This document shows, in pieces, positions 20,759 through 22,005 of a DNA stretch of 22,005 nucleotides. The stretch comes from a virus. The position numbers and the translations under genes are program-made. Location of the stretch: positions 1 through 22,005 of the IMG/VR virus record IMGVR_UViG_3300003885_000499, one strand, 5' to 3'. Position 1 is the first letter of the stretch. The number at the start of each line of letters is the position of its first letter. The notes below the pieces were generated by a model. That model ran no database searches and was not told the DNA's origin. It saw only the letters and a program-made list of their open reading frames with translations.

Positions 20759-21302
20759 GGTTTTCTCCTTTTCTCTGTGCTTTCAGCCACCTCGCACGAG
20801 CGAAGGCATTCATTGGCTCGAATGTGTCTGCAACGAATTCGTCACACAACTCATCTTCGCAATAACATGTGTCTTCGTAGACACAATCTTCACAAAGACA
20901 ACAGTCATCTTCTTTATCGCTGCAATAATCACAACTAGAACAACATTCTTCGTCACAGTTGTCGTAAGTTTCATCTTCTAGACAGAATTCACAAAGATTT
21001 TCCCCTTCTATTCTGTCGTTCTCGCCACAAGAGTCGCATCCAGCATTGTCATCAAACTCGTCGTATTCATTTTCTTCTTCATCCATTATGACTTCAACCG
21101 GTTTCAGAGCAACTATGAATCGTTTTACATCACGACTTGGATCAAAATCTCTCCTATGTTCTTTTAATGCTTCCCTTGCTCCTCCATTAATGTTTGTAAA
21201 AATTTCCTCGTCAAGTTCTATTTCTCCGCTAGCATAGTAACCAAGAGCATATGCCAGACCCGAATGATAACAACCCCCAAGATACACTTCTTTTTTTGAC
21301 AT
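20751..21302 (-). CDS. Acidic, extremely cysteine-rich protein
   Basis: Protein of 183 residues from ATG 21302, chosen for its GGAG site eight bases upstream. Residues 1-85 form an ordinary soluble domain (VYLGGCYHSGLAYALGYYA). Residues about 88-160 contain 16 Cys, mostly as CxxC or CC pairs, among many Asp and Glu, for example CDSCGEN and CCSSCDYC. The tail (about 162-183) is basic. This suggests several zinc or other metal clusters, or a metal-storage module, rather than a disulfide protein, since there is no signal peptide. No family is recognised. It overlaps the next gene by eight bases. Confidence 0.78.
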   Translation of the reverse strand: MSKKEVYLGGCYHSGLAYALGYYASGEIELDEEIFTNINGGAREALKEHRRDFDPSRDVKRFIVALKPVEVIMDEEENEYDEFDDNAGCDSCGENDRIEGENLCEFCLEDETYDNCDEECCSSCDYCSDKEDDCCLCEDCVYEDTCYCEDELCDEFVADTFEPMNAFARARWLKAQRKGENRE

Positions 21303-21363
21303 GGTTTTACTCCAAAGAAATTTATTACACAAATCAGACTTTTTACAATCTCAGCCGCCCACC

Positions 21364-22005
21364 TCACAAGATGATTTTCCTTTTCAATTCCCCTATAAAT
21401 TTTGATGTATTGTCTACTCCAGCAGCCTTGTTTCGGATAGCTTCGAGCGCCTTAGATATGCTTGTTTTTACAGTGGCGTTATCGAAGTCTTGCGGAGAGA
21501 CCCCAGAATCCAAGAATGTATCTCTAAATTCAGACAGCATCTTTTCAACTTCCCCATCTCCGAAGATGTTCATTTGCCTGAAGCGATCGACATAATTGCG
21601 GAAGCACGAGATAGACTTGGGAGTTAATTTCTTACTATCCATCTCTTCTCCGAAAGGTTTACCGTTAATACGAGCAGCCATTAGATCGCAGAATCGTACC
21701 GTCTCATCCCTCATGGAAGCTACATACTCCCCAACGAACTCGCCTACTTCGTCTTGCATCTGCCGACGCAGTTCGCCTTCTCGTTCGTTCTGTACCTTCT
21801 GTTTAGCAACGACATCTTCTACTGTGGTCTCTTCTATAGACACTATACCTGCGATCTTAAATGTATACCAATCAAACTGGAATCGCCCACGTAGCAACTT
21901 AGGATTTGTTGGGTAGCTACCTTTGAGACACTTGTCCCAGAAGTCAGGATGTGCTTTTTTTACTTTTACTATCAGGTCGTCGAATCTAGATATGAAACTA
22001 TCGAC
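21364..22005 (-). CDS. Hypothetical protein, C-terminal 213 residues (5' end beyond window)
   Basis: The frame stays open to the right edge, so the start is outside the window. Visible features: an N-terminal segment with FWDKCLKGSYP and GRFQFDWYTFKIAG, then a long, charged helical region (about 60-115) and further helices to the end. The layout recalls DUF3150-type proteins, which often sit near MoxR-type ATPases, but this is weak. There is no signal or Cys cluster. A 61-base gap follows before the Cys-rich gene. Function unknown. Confidence 0.7.
   Translation of the reverse strand, partial: VDSFISRFDDLIVKVKKAHPDFWDKCLKGSYPTNPKLLRGRFQFDWYTFKIAGIVSIEETTVEDVVAKQKVQNEREGELRRQMQDEVGEFVGEYVASMRDETVRFCDLMAARINGKPFGEEMDSKKLTPKSISCFRNYVDRFRQMNIFGDGEVEKMLSEFRDTFLDSGVSPQDFDNATVKTSISKALEAIRNKAAGVDNTSKFIGELKRKIIL

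Noticed and set aside
21303-21363. Promoter-like TTGTAA and TAAATT on the minus strand in the gap before the Cys-rich gene
   Set aside because: Four-of-six matches in both boxes are expected by chance in AT-rich DNA.

Overview
The window looks like the replication, nucleotide-metabolism and accessory part of a large tailed-phage genome, or a closely related phage-plasmid. It is AT-rich (roughly 40% GC by eye). Every well-supported gene lies on the minus strand, so transcription runs from high to low coordinates. Genes are packed with ATGA/TAATG overlaps or gaps of a few bases, and most have a GGAG-type Shine-Dalgarno sequence. TAA, TAG and TGA all end genes, so nothing suggests stop-codon reassignment. 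There are no ribosomal, tRNA or virion structural genes. Two predicted lipoproteins and a spanin-like protein suggest a diderm host. The host itself cannot be named from the sequence.

Regions in transcription order (right to left). (1) 22005-18289: a 5'-truncated unknown gene, a very cysteine-rich acidic protein, an IMP dehydrogenase/GMP reductase family enzyme, and a run of small genes that includes a DUF2997-type protein and a possible histone-fold protein. (2) 18288-17884: the only sizeable stretch without a firm gene. It holds a candidate promoter, paired palindrome-like sites, phased A-tracts and a likely 46-residue ORF. (3) 17883-15318: a small Cys/His protein, a stand-alone BrxL-like AAA+ ATPase without the rest of BREX, and the flavin-dependent thymidylate synthase ThyX. 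(4) 15304-12893: a candidate promoter followed by a tyrosine recombinase, a ClpP-like protease, a small sigma-70-like factor and a Cys-containing basic protein. (5) 12820-11450: a lipoprotein and a membrane-anchored trypsin-like (HtrA-type) protease. (6) 11453-6430: an HD phosphohydrolase, class II ribonucleotide reductase, a metallophosphoesterase with N-terminal HTH, a Cas4/RecB-like nuclease and RNase HI. (7) 6487-3692: a spanin-like lipoprotein, an FmdB-type zinc ribbon and several unknown small genes. (8) 3717-1: a RecA-like recombinase, dCMP deaminase, a small PD-(D/E)XK-like nuclease, two unknowns and the N-terminal part of a DnaB-type helicase.

Together these encode a fairly self-sufficient DNA metabolism. 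Class II RNR, dCMP deaminase and ThyX would supply dTTP, and the IMPDH/GMPR enzyme adjusts guanine pools. DnaB, the RecA-like protein, RNase H and the nucleases replicate and repair DNA, while the sigma factor and ClpP-like protein may redirect host expression or proteolysis. The most unusual elements are the orphan BrxL-like ATPase, the exported protease with its neighbouring lipoprotein, the metallophosphoesterase with exchanged metal-ligand residues, and the possible minimal histone-fold protein.
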